DNA of 64,000 bases from NCBI GenBank assembly GCA_015680685.1, contig MNCI01026431.1, positions 771,377 through 835,376 of the forward strand, read 5' to 3'. Below are positions 1 to 12,044 of this stretch, one piece after another. A program made the position numbers and the translations under genes. The DNA is from Gnetum montanum (Eukaryota > Streptophyta > Gnetopsida > Gnetales > Gnetaceae). The notes below the pieces were generated by a model. It did no database searches. It was not told the DNA's origin and was given only the letters and a program-made list of their open reading frames with translations. Position 1 is the first letter of the stretch. Each line of letters opens with the position of its first letter.

Positions 1-1680
1 TATGGGGGAGACCTACCTATTCTAGAACAACTGACAAGGAGATGTCACAATGAAAATTAATGATATAAACCTCTCCTACTTAATTGAGGCCATTGTGGAG
101 GCCTCAACTTGCCCGACATAAGGGCACCATTGGAGGAAATTTCTACTCAAGTGGACCCTAATGCTAAAAAGGAATGGGTCCAATGGTGCTATGGGATGGA
201 CCATAAGAAGTACAGTGCACTCACTAAGGTAAAGAGAGCCTACTTTAATATCGTAGCCTACCACCTAAATCCAACGATAAGGCCTAGCAAGGTCACTACC
301 TTCTCAACCTATGTGTGCACCACTCTTAGTGACAAGTTCTATATCAATCTTTCTTAGCTCATCTTCCTCAAAATCGAGAAGCACATCAAATACAATGAGC
401 AAGGGAGGAAGACATTTCCCTTTCTATGTCTAATATGCAAACTCTATCAAAGGGGAGACATAGCCTAGTACACCAATGACATACTCTATCATGCTCCTAC
501 CACCTTTTGGGAAGACATGATGAAGGACAAGATAGCTTCTAAGCTATTAAAAGAGGAGCAACCACCACCACCACTTGTTGATGAGACAATACCAGAGGCT
601 CACACAACTATAGAATGCATGAGAAAACTTCATGAATAGTTGTTACAACAATAGAAAGGAGAGACAAGTGATGGAAAACCATCAATATACAAGCCAGTGT
701 TGATTCATCTCAATGAAGTAACTAGAATAATAACCTAGCTAGAGAAGATTGGCCTATTGTTTTCAACTCAAAACATGCAGGCACCTATTAGAACAAATTT
801 GAGTGTCCAATAAGTTGCAGTGACCATCCTTGAATAAAAATAGTTTTCAAAAATATTTAGAAATGTGACAACCTTCTCAATACACTTGGAGAAGGGTGAG
901 GAGGCTAGTTTCTTAGTGATACAGCACCATGGATAGGAAATAGCAACAAAAGTGATGGTCAATTGAGTGGTAGAAGCACTCAACACTCCTGTAGTATCCA
1001 TGCTTAATATAGTGCACTTAAAGATGTACAAGCTTTCAAAAAAGCATGCTTAGTGTAGCCCAACACAAGGAGGTATTGGATTGACTAGTAGGAACCAAGC
1101 AATTGCCTCTAGAGATCCTTGACCTCCCAGAAGAGATCATTGTAACCTAGTTGGAGCTATTAGAGACCAAGGGTAAGCTCAACATTGCCAACACCCAACA
1201 TGAGACAATGACCACCAAAAATCATTGGTTATCTATTGAGATTGCAGAACTAAGAGTCTATCTCACTGATCCTACCATCCTTAGCTAAGCTATCACAAGA
1301 GATAAAGTTTTCTTATAGCTTTAGAAAAAACTAACGAAGGCTAAGAATGCCAAGGAGATGGTGGTCTTTAATGCATTCTTATTAGAGGCTCTTGCCTTCA
1401 ACACTGATAAGGACTTGGCACAAGTCCACAAAGAGAACTTGGTTCTTACCAAGAACATCCATCACCTATGTAATGTTGAGGAGCAAAAAGACCAAATGGT
1501 TAACTTTGTGAAATAGTAGTAGGAGCAACCCACCAAGGTGAACTTGGATCTAAGGAGATTAGTAGTTAAGAACATAAATCTATTTATGAAGGAAGTCTAT
1601 ATGCTTCAATAGAAAATGACCATTGAAATAGCTACTTAGAAAAAGAAGGCCCTAGAATTAGAATGAGTTAAAATTAGAAT
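1..1680 (+). pseudogene. ORF3 fragment (copy A), transposon-protein domain plus coiled coil
   Basis: The conceptual translation from about 150 gives a W-x-x-WCY segment, then AYFNIVAYHLNPTIRPSK, then KIEKHIKYNEQGRKTFPF. The same blocks appear in the ORF3 copies at 16697-19540 and 20619-23454, in the same order. The block resembles the plant 'putative plant transposon protein' domain (Pfam Transposase_32, by memory). A charged, heptad-like stretch follows from about 1100 to 1660. In-frame stops are frequent; the TAG at 355-357 stands where the minus-strand copy has CAG. The copy lacks its N-terminus (outside the window) and its C-terminal third, and runs straight into pol-like sequence near 1680, so it is truncated or chimeric. 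Confidence 0.7.
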
Positions 1681-3982
1681 GTGCAGAATCTCTGGTCTGT
1701 CAAGAGCACATCCATCAAAGCATGTAGATAGGGTACCGATGGATCTAAAATCCAAAGGTGTCTATACGTAGCAACCACAAAATAGGAGAGCACCCAGTGG
1801 CTGATAGCTAATCTTAGAAGTAGCACACTTTACATGGAAATTGCTAAGAGTCTGACATGTGCCTATATTGAAAGCATGGATAAACTAAAGCAAGTTCATC
1901 ACCAACTCTAATGATGCAAATGATGATACCAATTGGGAAGAGTTGGAAATCCCAAAAGATTTTAAACAAGAGCCCTTATATTTGAAAACTCTACCTATCG
2001 GCATGGAGTACGCATTTTTGAAAAATGGCAAACTGGTATTAGGAATGTCAATCTTTCTGTTGAATAGAAAAAGCTGTTGTTAAAGGTGGTCAACAAATGG
2101 CCAAAAACCTTTGCTTGGTCATATCCTAAACTCACAGGGATTGATCCAAGGATATGCCAACATCATATCTACACTAATCCATCCATGAAGCTAAAGAGGC
2201 AACCGTAATAATTACTGAACCCCAAATTGAAGCATATCATAAAAGAAAAAATCAAAGAAGTCCTCAAGGTGAGGTTTATCTATCCCATTGTGAGTAGTGA
2301 ATGGGTTTGTCCACTCGTGAATATGCCAAAGAAAGGTGGCAAGTGGTAGGTCTGCATCGACTTTTGGTTGTTGAATGTGGCAATATTCAAAGATCACTTT
2401 CCATTGCCATTTTTGGATCAAGTGTTAGACACTATATCTAAGCATTGCTATTACAATTTCCTAGATGGGCATAATGGCTATAACCAAACTTAGATCACGC
2501 TAGAGGATCAAGCCAAAACAACATTCACAAGTCCCTTGGGGACTTTTGCATATCCAAAGATGCCTTTTCATCTATACAATGCTCCTACAAAATTTCAACA
2601 CTTGGTCTTGAGAATTTTTCAACAAAAAATTAGCTACGAGGTAGAAGTATTTATCGATGACTTCTCCACCTATGGCACTACACTTGAGTAAGTCTTGGAT
2701 CACCTTGAGTAACTGCTTAAAAAGTGTTTGGAGACAAATCTTCAGAATAATTCGTAAAAAGAGCCATTTGATGGTCTAGGAAGGCATTGTATTAGGACAT
2801 AGAATTTCTCAAGGAGGGATTGAAGTGGAACCCTAAAAAGATAAGGATCATCCAAGGAATAACTCATCAACCATAAACCATTAAATATGTTCGGTCATTC
2901 CTTAGACATACTAGCTACTACCAACAATTCATAGAGAATTTCTCTAAGATCACAAAATTGTTGGTAAAGCTAACAAAGAAAGATGCTTCATTCATCTAGA
3001 CCAAGAGATGCAAAAATGCATTCCAAATCCTTAAGAAAAGGCTCATAGAGACCCCAAGTCTATGAGCACCTGACTAGTTCAAACCATTTCAGATAATAAT
3101 AGATCATCAAATTATGCCTTGGGAGCCATACTTACACAGTTGAATGATAAGAAACATTGATATTACATTCACTACACAAGCTGAAGCATTGTGGGTGCAT
3201 AGTTAAATTACACCACAACAGAGAAAGAACTAATGACAGTGGTGTACACTCTAGAGAAGTTCAAGCACTGTGTGCTTAGATACAAAGTGTTTCTGCACAC
3301 TAATTATAGTTCCATTTATTTTCTCATAAACAAGCCAACGATGAGCCCCCATATCATACTTTGGTTGGTGATCTTGCAAGAATTTGATCTTACAATGATA
3401 GATTGAAATGGGACTAAGAATTTGATCGCTGATCACCTGTCTCGGTTATGATGGAATAACTAAGAGGAGGAGAGCCCACTCTTTGACCAATTTTCTAATG
3501 AACTCCTCTTTACTAGTGAAATAAATGAATAAGTACCCATGAAACCAAAATGGTATGAGGGCATCCTCACTTATCTTTTCACTTAAGAGATGCCACAAGA
3601 TTTGAATTATAAGAATAAATATTAGTTTCTTCATCAAGTCAAATGCTTCATGGAAATCAATGGACACCTTTACAAGGTGTGCGCCAATGGCATAGTTCAT
3701 TGGTATGTACGTAATGCTGATCAACTACTTATTCTCAAGGATGCTCATGAGGGTCCTTGTAGGGGCCACTATGCTAGGAGACCCACAGCTATTATGATCC
3801 TGATGGCAGGGTATTATTGTTCAACAATCTTCAAGGATGCCCACCAATTTGTCTACTCTTTTGAACGTTATCAATGAAATGATGGAATGACCATGTGAAT
3901 GGAGGAACCTCAGTAGTGGATCCAATCACTAGAACCTTTGACATATGGGGCATCGACTTCATGGATTCCATCACACACATAT
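1681..3982 (+). pseudogene. Element I pol, first part (post-protease linker, RT, RNase H, integrase N-terminus)
   Basis: A linker homologous to the one at 28160-28681 on the minus strand precedes reverse transcriptase. RT blocks are visible from about 2220: KIKEVLKVRFIYPI, DHFPLPFLDQVLDTI, YYNFLDGHNGYNQ and the catalytic FIDD box near 2655. RNase H is at about 2960-3450, ending in a DHLSRL block. Integrase starts near 3640 with a DAHEG...GHYARR block, but both cysteines of the HHCC zinc site are replaced (the segment reads SFERYQ where relatives read SCERCQ-like). The DFM catalytic block at about 3955 is cut by element II. Many stops and frameshifts make it non-functional. Type is Athila/Tat-like, not a chromovirus. 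Confidence 0.8.
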
Positions 3983-4872
3983 TGATGAATCGTGATTCAT
4001 CGGGCTGCAATATCGGATCCATGATATCGGGTACGCGATATCGCAACCCAATAACAATATTGGATACACGATATCACAACTCCTACATGGGCCTATAAAT
4101 ACACATGTAGGCACACGAGAGGCGAGGGTCCTTTTAGTTTTGAATAGTTAGTTTTTTAGTTAGTTTTAGAAGTTAGTTCATTTCTTAGTTCCTTTCAACC
4201 CTTTCTCCAAGTGCATGCCCACAGTGTGATGATTGTAACTGTACAGCATCCTTTATTCGAGTGTGACATACTTGGACACGCATATGACTGAAAATAAATA
4301 TCAAGATTACTTCATCATTACAGCATTCACTTAGTTTAATTATTTAATTATTATTATTATTTATTTCTTTTGTAGTTAATATCTCTTCACCCTAAACTCC
4401 TTAAATGTGGAATGAGTACGACTTAATCACTAGCATTTAAGTGTGACTACTTGGTATCCTAGTAGTGTACCTAGGCCATGCACTTGGTAATCCCAGTGGT
4501 AGTCATGCACGAGGTCCAAGATGTGTGTGGATGATTAAGGAACAGATGCTCATCGCACTTAGGCTAGCTTAGACTCTCTCTTCCTATCTCCTCTTAGTAT
4601 AGCTCTCTCTCTCCCTTTTCCTCCTAGCTTTGCTAAGATTATTTTCCATCACCTCTAGGAGTAGCATTAGTTTAGGAATACATCATACATCTCACTCTAA
4701 ACTACACCATACGTGACAAAGAAAATACTAGTCCATGTGGGAAGACAGTGAACTGCGATCAACGAGTAACTATCTAGATACCACAACTAGCTCATCTACA
4801 GAGTTCGACCAAATCGTGCGTGAAATGCTTATATTCATATGGTTGAGTGTAGGGGTACCTCGCCACTCATCA
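3983..4872 (+). repeat. 5' LTR of element II
   Basis: The 890-bp LTR is bounded by TGATGA...TCATCA. Its U3 has GATATC palindromes at 4023, 4037 and 4070, plus related AATATCGG and AATATTGG. A TATA box (TATAAAT, 4094-4100) follows 19 bp after the last palindrome, so transcription probably starts about 30 bp downstream. The same palindrome occurs in the internal region before ORF3. Confidence 0.9.
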
Positions 4873-4873
4873 T

Positions 4874-4891
4874 TGGTGCCATTTCTGGGGA
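4874..4891 (+). other. Primer binding site, tRNA-Asp type (element II)
   Basis: TGGTGCCATTTCTGGGGA begins one base after the 5' LTR. It matches the TGGCGCCGTTGCCGGGGA-type site used by Athila/Tat elements at most positions. Element IV has a closer version at 31777-31794. Confidence 0.75.
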
Positions 4892-5007
4892 TGGTGCTAG
4901 TTATTTAGATTAGTTACATCATACAATATTGCTGTAACAAAGTATTCATGATACATATTTTAGAAAAGAAATTAATTTCAATTAAGTCACACACAAATTC
5001 ACACAAA

Positions 5008-7006
5008 ATGTCTCTCCCACAAGATTATGATAATGCAACAACCAGTAGGGCAATTCATTGAAGAACCAATGAATTATATGATGAAGAAGATGAAGTTTGG
5101 AGTACCCAATTTGATGTAGGGGTTTCCTATAAACATAAATGAAGACAACATTGTCCCAACTCACAAATGCATAACATATCTAGTGACAATGAACCACTAC
5201 TAACCACTACAACCCTAACGCAAATACAAGAGGTTCTTCAAATATCCTGCAAGCATCACAAGGAAAGTCTTCTACCCAGGCTTGATTTAAACAACTTTCC
5301 AAAGTTTTTAGGAGGCTATGATTTAGATCTGCAACATCATCTATAAGCCTTCCATGATGCCTGTGTGTGGAACAACATTGATAATGGATGGCAAAAAATT
5401 AAGCTCTTTCCTATGACACTCATTGGCCAAGCAAAAGTATGGTATAGGTTGTTAAAACAAAAATCAATTTGATGTTGGCCAACAATGGTAGAACTCTTCA
5501 ATGAAAGATATCAAACTTATGCAAGAGTGTCAGCCTTGAGGAGACAAGTCCAAGAATGAAGACAAGCGCAACATGAACCCTTGGACATGGCCTTAGAAAG
5601 ATATCATGCACTATTGAATAACTGCCCAGGCCATGGGTTCTATGAGGAAAGGCTAATGTACCATATTATAGATGGGCTCTGTAATAAAACAAGGGAGACC
5701 CTAGGGATGTATGCCTAAGGTCAACTATATGAACTCTGAACCCATCAAGTCCAAGAGCTTATTAAGAGAGTAGCAAAAGAAGAAGGAGAAATCGCTAAAT
5801 GGGAGAACGTTGAAAAATATCAACAGGTCCAAAACCTTAAATCAGCAAGGGCCCATGATAATAAAGAGAAGAAATCAACTCACCTCAAAGAGGTGGAATC
5901 ATCTTTTCCAGTACTACAATCATTGGATGAAGTTGAGGCAAAGATCACTAAGATGATGGAATTGATGCATAAAAAATGTGAAGAATATGCCAACATTATT
6001 GGAGGTAGAGTTATGAAAAGCCAAGAAATAGGATGAAACACCCTTAGAAAATAAAAAAGGAGGGTAGAAGAGAATAAGAGCTCAACTGCCAATCATACGT
6101 GTCAATGTAACATTTTCCTATACGATCACCCCAAGGGCCAATGTCCAATCTTGTCACATTTACAAGAGCATTGGGAAAGAGTTTTACATCCAGAGTTTGT
6201 ACAAAAATACTATGTTCGATCACAATGGCAAAAATCCCAGTCATGGGGGGGGGGACACCCTCAAATTGGTCACACCCTTCATACCATCCAAACCTAGGTG
6301 CTTATCAAGTTCAACATCCTGTTTCCCCAACCAGGTTAACATCCTCTATCTCACCACATGATTATTATTCTCCTCAATACTATCAACCCATATCCTCTCT
6401 AGCACAACCACCACCTTAGATACCTTACACTCCTCTCAATTTCAACAATCTTATCTTTCACCTCCTTCTACATCGCCACCAGTTTTCCCAGAGGGTTTTT
6501 CACCATAGCACCAACCCACAAATGTTCCTTGTGCTACTACTAACAACAGTAGTGGGGAATCTCCTCAACACCGAAGACACCCCTTCTTTAGACATGACCG
6601 TAAGAAGGGACAGCACTATCCCAAGCCCACTACACCTTCCAATGCAGCACAAGTCCAACACTGTTGTATAGCTCCCTCCTTGAACACAATGCCTCATGTT
6701 ACCTTCTCTGGGCCACCAACCACTACCCCAACAACCATGGGGCCCAATGAATATAACCACCGAGGGAGACAAATCGATCCTTGCATACTATCTTATGGTC
6801 AATGGTACCATAGTGGGTCAACCACTCATCAATTAACTACATCTTATAAATTGCCCCACTATGCTTACTATAATCAAGTGTGTGAACCCAAATGGGGTAA
6901 GTATGACCGAGTCCCAAAGTTTCCAACATGCATGGATCCCAACCTTTCATTTATTAATTCTATCCATGCTCAACCATTTAGTTATGAGGGGTATCCCCCA
7001 TTCTAA
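5008..7006 (+). pseudogene. gag of element II (degraded)
   Basis: The start at 5008 (MSLPQDYDN) lies about 135 bp after the LTR. Capsid-type blocks are visible around 5270-5700: LDLNNFPKFLGGYDLDLQ, KLFPMTLIGQAKVWYRLL, FNERYQTYARVSALRRQVQ, and ERYHALLNNCPGHGFYEERL. These align with the gag of element IV (30310-30620). A nucleocapsid-like block with C-x-C...DHPKGQCP follows near 6100, then a Pro/Gln/Tyr-rich tail ending at TAA 7004-7006. Several in-frame stops and frame changes make it a pseudogene. Gag packages element RNA; here it could only have acted with pol supplied in trans. Confidence 0.8.
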
Positions 7007-9063
7007 CAATAGTAGAATTAATAAATATTTTCATTTTCTTTAATTTTGAAAAAAAAATTAGTTTTTCACTTTTCAACTTATTGTTTGATCTTCTTGCCTT
7101 TTTTTCTTTTTATCTTTTTACATTTTTATAAGTAATCTCATCTATGAATAAAACACTCATGTGAACCGATGGTTGAGGTGTTATTTTATGCTATTAAGTC
7201 TCAGGTGACTAATTAATTAGATGGCGAGCCCACAACATCCATCCATTCATTCTATCAATGAGAGGTTCTACTCTGGGTACAATGATATTCTTAATCATTA
7301 AAACTTAAAGTGACCTTGTGTTATTATACCCAGAGTGAAGAAGGATGGACTAAGCAGGAATGGACAGGGTGTGACATCAAGGGGACTTGTGGATTCTCTT
7401 TGGTGACATCTGTGGGAGTTATCATGCAACTTGGTTGTACTAAGATCCTTGTAGTTCTAATGAAAAATGGAAGTAAGGGTAATCAAAAGGTGCTCAACCA
7501 GAAAAAAAATAATGCTATTCTAGGGGGTCCCACTGGAAGGACATGCACCCATGCCCAAAGGTTGGTGGCTTCTCTAGATTAAGCATTCCAAGAAAAAAAT
7601 AATAAATGATGATGAAAAAAAGGAGAGTAAGAAGAGTGTGCCAAAGCAGCCACACAGAAAGAAAAAGAAAGGATCAAGCTCAAAGTGCCACAAAATAATT
7701 CCGAAGCACTCCTCCCTTGAACAAAATGCCAAGTGATTGTATGCCTTACTGTCATGGTGCTCTTATTGTTGTCTATCATTGGAATGAAACAATGCAATGT
7801 CACTGATTAGAGGAATGGACTTGGTCCTGATTTTTGAGCGATAGGTTAATGACACATTAATCATGCCTTACACTAATAATTCATTATGCCCTAAGTTAGT
7901 TACCTCATATCCCAATCTCTACAATCCCTTCTACAACTCGCCTCATCTTGCTGCCCATGTATTTTTGACTTGTGTCTTATATAGCATTGAATTCATACCT
8001 CATTATGGTGGTATCTACATGTGTGTGTTTTGTGAACTAGTGTGGATTACATTTAACCCTTCTAGTGCCTATGGACATTTTAAGGTGTGGTTACGCACAG
8101 GCATTATAAGTTGGAACCTACTTTGGGGAGGACCCACTTGCCTAACCCTTGTAGTTTGCACCTGTAACACATTATCTTATACCCTCTAAGTATTACCAAC
8201 GTTTTTCTTTCCCTTAACATCCTTCTAGTTCAAATGTTCCTATGAGTTAACACATGTCCTTTTTCCTCCTACTCTTCATGCTTTTCATTGATATATTTTA
8301 CACCATTATACTCTTTGTGCCTTTAGGACTAGTTTGTATTACCCTGGACCCCTTTACATTGACCTACATGTCCTCAATTTATACCTTGGAGTTCAAAAAA
8401 TTTTGTGAATTTTTCAAGTGCCCTATTTTTGATAGGACGTGATATCAGGTCCCCGATATCGAGTCTGATGTGATATCGGGTCCTCGATATCGAGTCTGAT
8501 GTGATATCGGGTCCCCACTAGCGGGTACGCGATATCGCATCCTTAATATATATATATGTATATATGGACCTCCTGCGCCTGTCAACATCATTTGCAACTG
8601 TTCACGTGGGAAAAAATTTTCAAATTTTCTTCTACAACTTGCTATTGCACATATCTTGTTTCGATAACCATAACTCGCTCACTAGTGCTCCGATTTTCAT
8701 TCCGTCTAAACCTACTTGAACCCGGAGTGTTCAGCTTAGTCGTGGAGGAGGGGTACGCGTTGAATTGCGTATAAATTTTTTGAAATTTTTCATCGCCCAA
8801 AGGACGCAATCAAGGGTAATTATTTATAAAAATAATAAATGTGTGCCAAAAACAATTTCATCTCCTTATCTATACCAAGAAATTAAACTCTGAAACCACC
8901 TAAGCAAAGAGGACCAAATATTAAAATCTTTTGGGGACATTTCTATAAAAATTATTAACTTTAAAATCACATGGAATCAAAATAAACTCATTAAGGCAAG
9001 AAGTAAGGTATAACTTAACTTTGATAAGCAACCTTACTAATGATTGGCCCTATGTGATTATAG
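7007..9063 (+). other. Element II spacer between gag and ORF3
   Basis: No protein-coding segment is recognisable. Short blocks at about 7195-7320 match the spacers of element I (about 15060-15190) and element IV (about 25000-25160, minus strand), including the CATCC-rich stretch, so this is homologous spacer rather than random DNA. Pol, which precedes the spacer in element IV, is missing here. The 3' part holds the palindrome array, TATA box and the leader of ORF3. Confidence 0.65.
8435..8570 (+). promoter_or_regulatory. Internal promoter-like array before ORF3 (element II): GATATC repeats plus TATA
   Basis: Six GATATC sites (8441, 8455, 8472, 8486, 8503, 8531) fall within 96 bp, arranged as a 31-bp repeat of about 2.6 copies. 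Several are extended to CGATATCG. An AT-rich TATA-like run (8546-8565) follows. The segment CGGGTACGCGATATCGCA is shared exactly with the 5' LTR at 4027-4044, where it also lies upstream of a TATA box. Sequence after the TATA run does not resemble the LTR, so this is not simply an internal LTR copy. I infer a promoter for ORF3. Confidence 0.65.
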
Positions 9064-11851
9064 ATGGCCCCAAAGCGTGGACAACAAGAAGGTCCCTCTC
9101 AAGGTTCATTCAAGCAACCTAGGAGAGGTAAAGGACAAGTGCCTACCAAATAACATGCAAAGCAAGAGGAGCAATTGTTTAGTATCCATCAAGAAAGCCC
9201 TGCCACTATATAATTGGGACAGGCAAAAGGAGGAGCTACTACAATGCCTAAATAGGGACAACACCTCACGTTACCCTCAGAATGTGTCTAGGCCATCCGT
9301 CAAAGGTCCACATCAGCTGCAGTGATTGTGGAATTGAACTTTGGGCCTTTCATGGAATTCACTCCTAAGGTCATTAGGGACCACCTCAAAGGGTCCCCAT
9401 TATGGCCTATTTTCTGTGAAAGAGGTGCCTAGTACTTAGGAGAAACGTACCTATTTTGGCACAATAAAGAAGAAGGCACCACAATTGACATTTGTGGTGT
9501 GTCTGTTGATTTTTCCGTCAAAGCCATTTTGGAAGTGTTAAACCTTCCAAACATAGGGCCAAAGGTTGCTTGTCTGTCTACTTGCTCTGATGCTGATGCA
9601 TGAAGGGTTTGGTTAGACAGGGCATACGATAAGGAAGATAAGACCTATGGAGAGTTGACATTGGAAGAGAATATATATTTAAAATTGGAACTTATCACAT
9701 CTTTCCCACAAAATGATTAAACAAAATTTCAACATATGTAGCAAGAGGAAGTGCAATATTGATGGGAAAGGCTAATGCTAACCTACCTCATCTATATTTC
9801 ATGGAAATATTAAGGCAGTTTGATGAATGCAAGATAGGGAAGTTTGCATTGCCCTTTCCTTGTCTCATCAGGAAGCCGTGAAAGTGTGCTGGTATTCGAG
9901 GATACACATATGACATCCTCAGAAGAGCCCAAAATGCTTCATACGCTAAACTACTAAAGCCACTAGCTACAAGGAAAAGTGCTAGTGAGATGTTGGAGCT
10001 AGAACAAGAGTAAGAATAGATAGTGGGGCCCACTACAACTCAACTTGTAAGGCCCAGCCAACTTCCAAGCACAAGACCCAGTCAACAACAAGAAGCAGGG
10101 CCCAGCATGAGCCAGCGAGATCAACCACCACCACCACCATAGGATTACCAATCGTCAATGAGCCATCTCAGGGCCATCACTAAGACAGTCAATTGGGGAA
10201 GTCGTGATGATGCAAATCTTTTTCACATCATAAATGATACCATATGGCCCACTGTCTCTATAGATCGTGCATGAGGTGAGGTGTCCATTAAGACAAGAGG
10301 AGGGGAGACTTCTTGGTTGCAAAAAATTTCAAGGAACACTACATCCTTTCAGGTGCAATTGCAGACTGGTGAAGGGGCCACAGTGGTGGTCATGTAGCAC
10401 TAGGATGCAGCAAAAGCTATAGAGGTGATCACAAATCATATCAAAGAAACTTTTAATGTCCTTACTGTGCCACCGGAAAATTTCACAGGAGCATGGGATG
10501 CTCAAACTCTGGTCAGTCCCTCAATGACTCCTGCGTAGCATAAGAATGTGCTTGATCGATTATTACAAATAGGACAAGTGATGACATCCTTGTTTCACAT
10601 TCCACAAGATGTTATGGCAGCACAATCAGACCTCATTTCCACCAAAGGAAAGTTGGTCATGGTAGAGATAAGGGTCGAGCATGTAAAAGCAGAATTGGCA
10701 AGACTGTAAGAAAGGCTCATAACCCTGCAAGTCGCACAGTGGGACCCCTCTCGATTCATTCCTATAGACCAGCTAGACACCTTCAGGACTGAGCAACTCA
10801 ACAAATTGCTAGTGGAAAATAAAAGGGTGGTAGACGAAAAAGAGAAGGCCAACTAGAATGCCTCCAAGGCACAAGTGTAAACCTACGTGCATGCTAAGGC
10901 ACTCAAGGCCTTACAAGAAGAAAATAAATAGCTTGTTGTTGACAATCTTCGGTTGACCTATGTGGAGAAACAAAATAATGTTCTCAAAAATAATTTTCAA
11001 CAACTACGAGAACAATTGATCAGGGTAACCAGGACATGAACTGTTTGGCCAGAGAAAATCAAACCCTCTCAATGAAGGAGGTACATGCCATCTGCCAAAA
11101 GATATCCATCAAAATAAGTGCATGGCAGAACGAGGCCAAGTGGCATGAAAAGTTAAAAGAGCACTTCTAAGACTAGGTTGGAATGTACAAGAAAATCATC
11201 AAGAAGGAGATCCATATGGCCAAGGCCCACATCGATGCTTTCAATGTTCAACACACTAATTGGCTGGCCATATTGGACACATACACATTTTCTCACTAGG
11301 TGGAACTTAAAAGTCAGGAATTCAAGATCTCACAAAGTACATGGTGTTGCCAAATTTGCGATATGCCAATCTAGCCATGTTGATAGTAGGGTGCCCAAGG
11401 ATAGAGCTCGAGAGGCAAGTAGCTACTACCTACACCAACTATGAAGCAGAATTTGCAGAACACAAGAAAACATTGCAAAAGCTGGAATTCGCAAATTCTA
11501 AATTGGAGGTGGTTAAAGCAAGCTACCAAGGAAAAAAAGATGTCACAACAGACTTGCTCGACGGCTTACATATTTTTAGGAGTATAGGACAAAGCCAAAG
11601 CCTACGAGGAGGAATGATGATTGTTTACAGCCTGGTACGTCAAAGTAAACAAAATGTTTCTACAACTATCGTGCCCATGGGAGGTGCCGACTCCATCAAA
11701 CATTGGAGCGTCAGCATGGACAGCATAGGATCCCCAAATTGAAGAGGAAAAGCTCTGAGCACTACTTCAATATCATCAAATCCCAAAACCTAGAGCACAA
11801 GAAAAGGGGAAGCAACCCATGGAGGAGCCACCACCACCTGGAACCACATGA
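9064..11851 (+). pseudogene. ORF3 of element II (copy D)
   Basis: The ATG at 9064 directly follows GATTATAG, a good 3' splice site, and gives MAPKRGQQ; the other copies also start MAP(K/R) after an AG. From about 9330 the translation reads VELNFGPFMEF, then YLGETYLFWHNK, then GVSVDFSVKAILEVLNLPN, resembling the plant 'putative plant transposon protein' domain. A KFALPFPCLIRK block follows near 9840. From about 10560 to 11620 it is Lys/Glu/Leu-rich and probably coiled coil. The C-terminal block LSCPWEVPTPSNI...AWTA is near 11665-11720, ending in a Pro-rich tail and TGA at 11849-11851. In-frame TAGs and frameshifts disable it. Function is unknown. Confidence 0.75.
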
Positions 11852-12044
11852 GTTCCACCAAATTCTGTAATTTTATGATTTTTGCATTTTTCGTGTTGTG
11901 TCTGAATTTTGTTCTATTGAGTTCTCCACTATGGCATGAATAAATCCTCTGTCAATCAATAATCCCATACCTATTCACTGTGTAATCAATGGGGCTTGTT
12001 CTCATTTTGACTTGAGGATGAGTTTTCATTTAGTTGTGGGGGTA

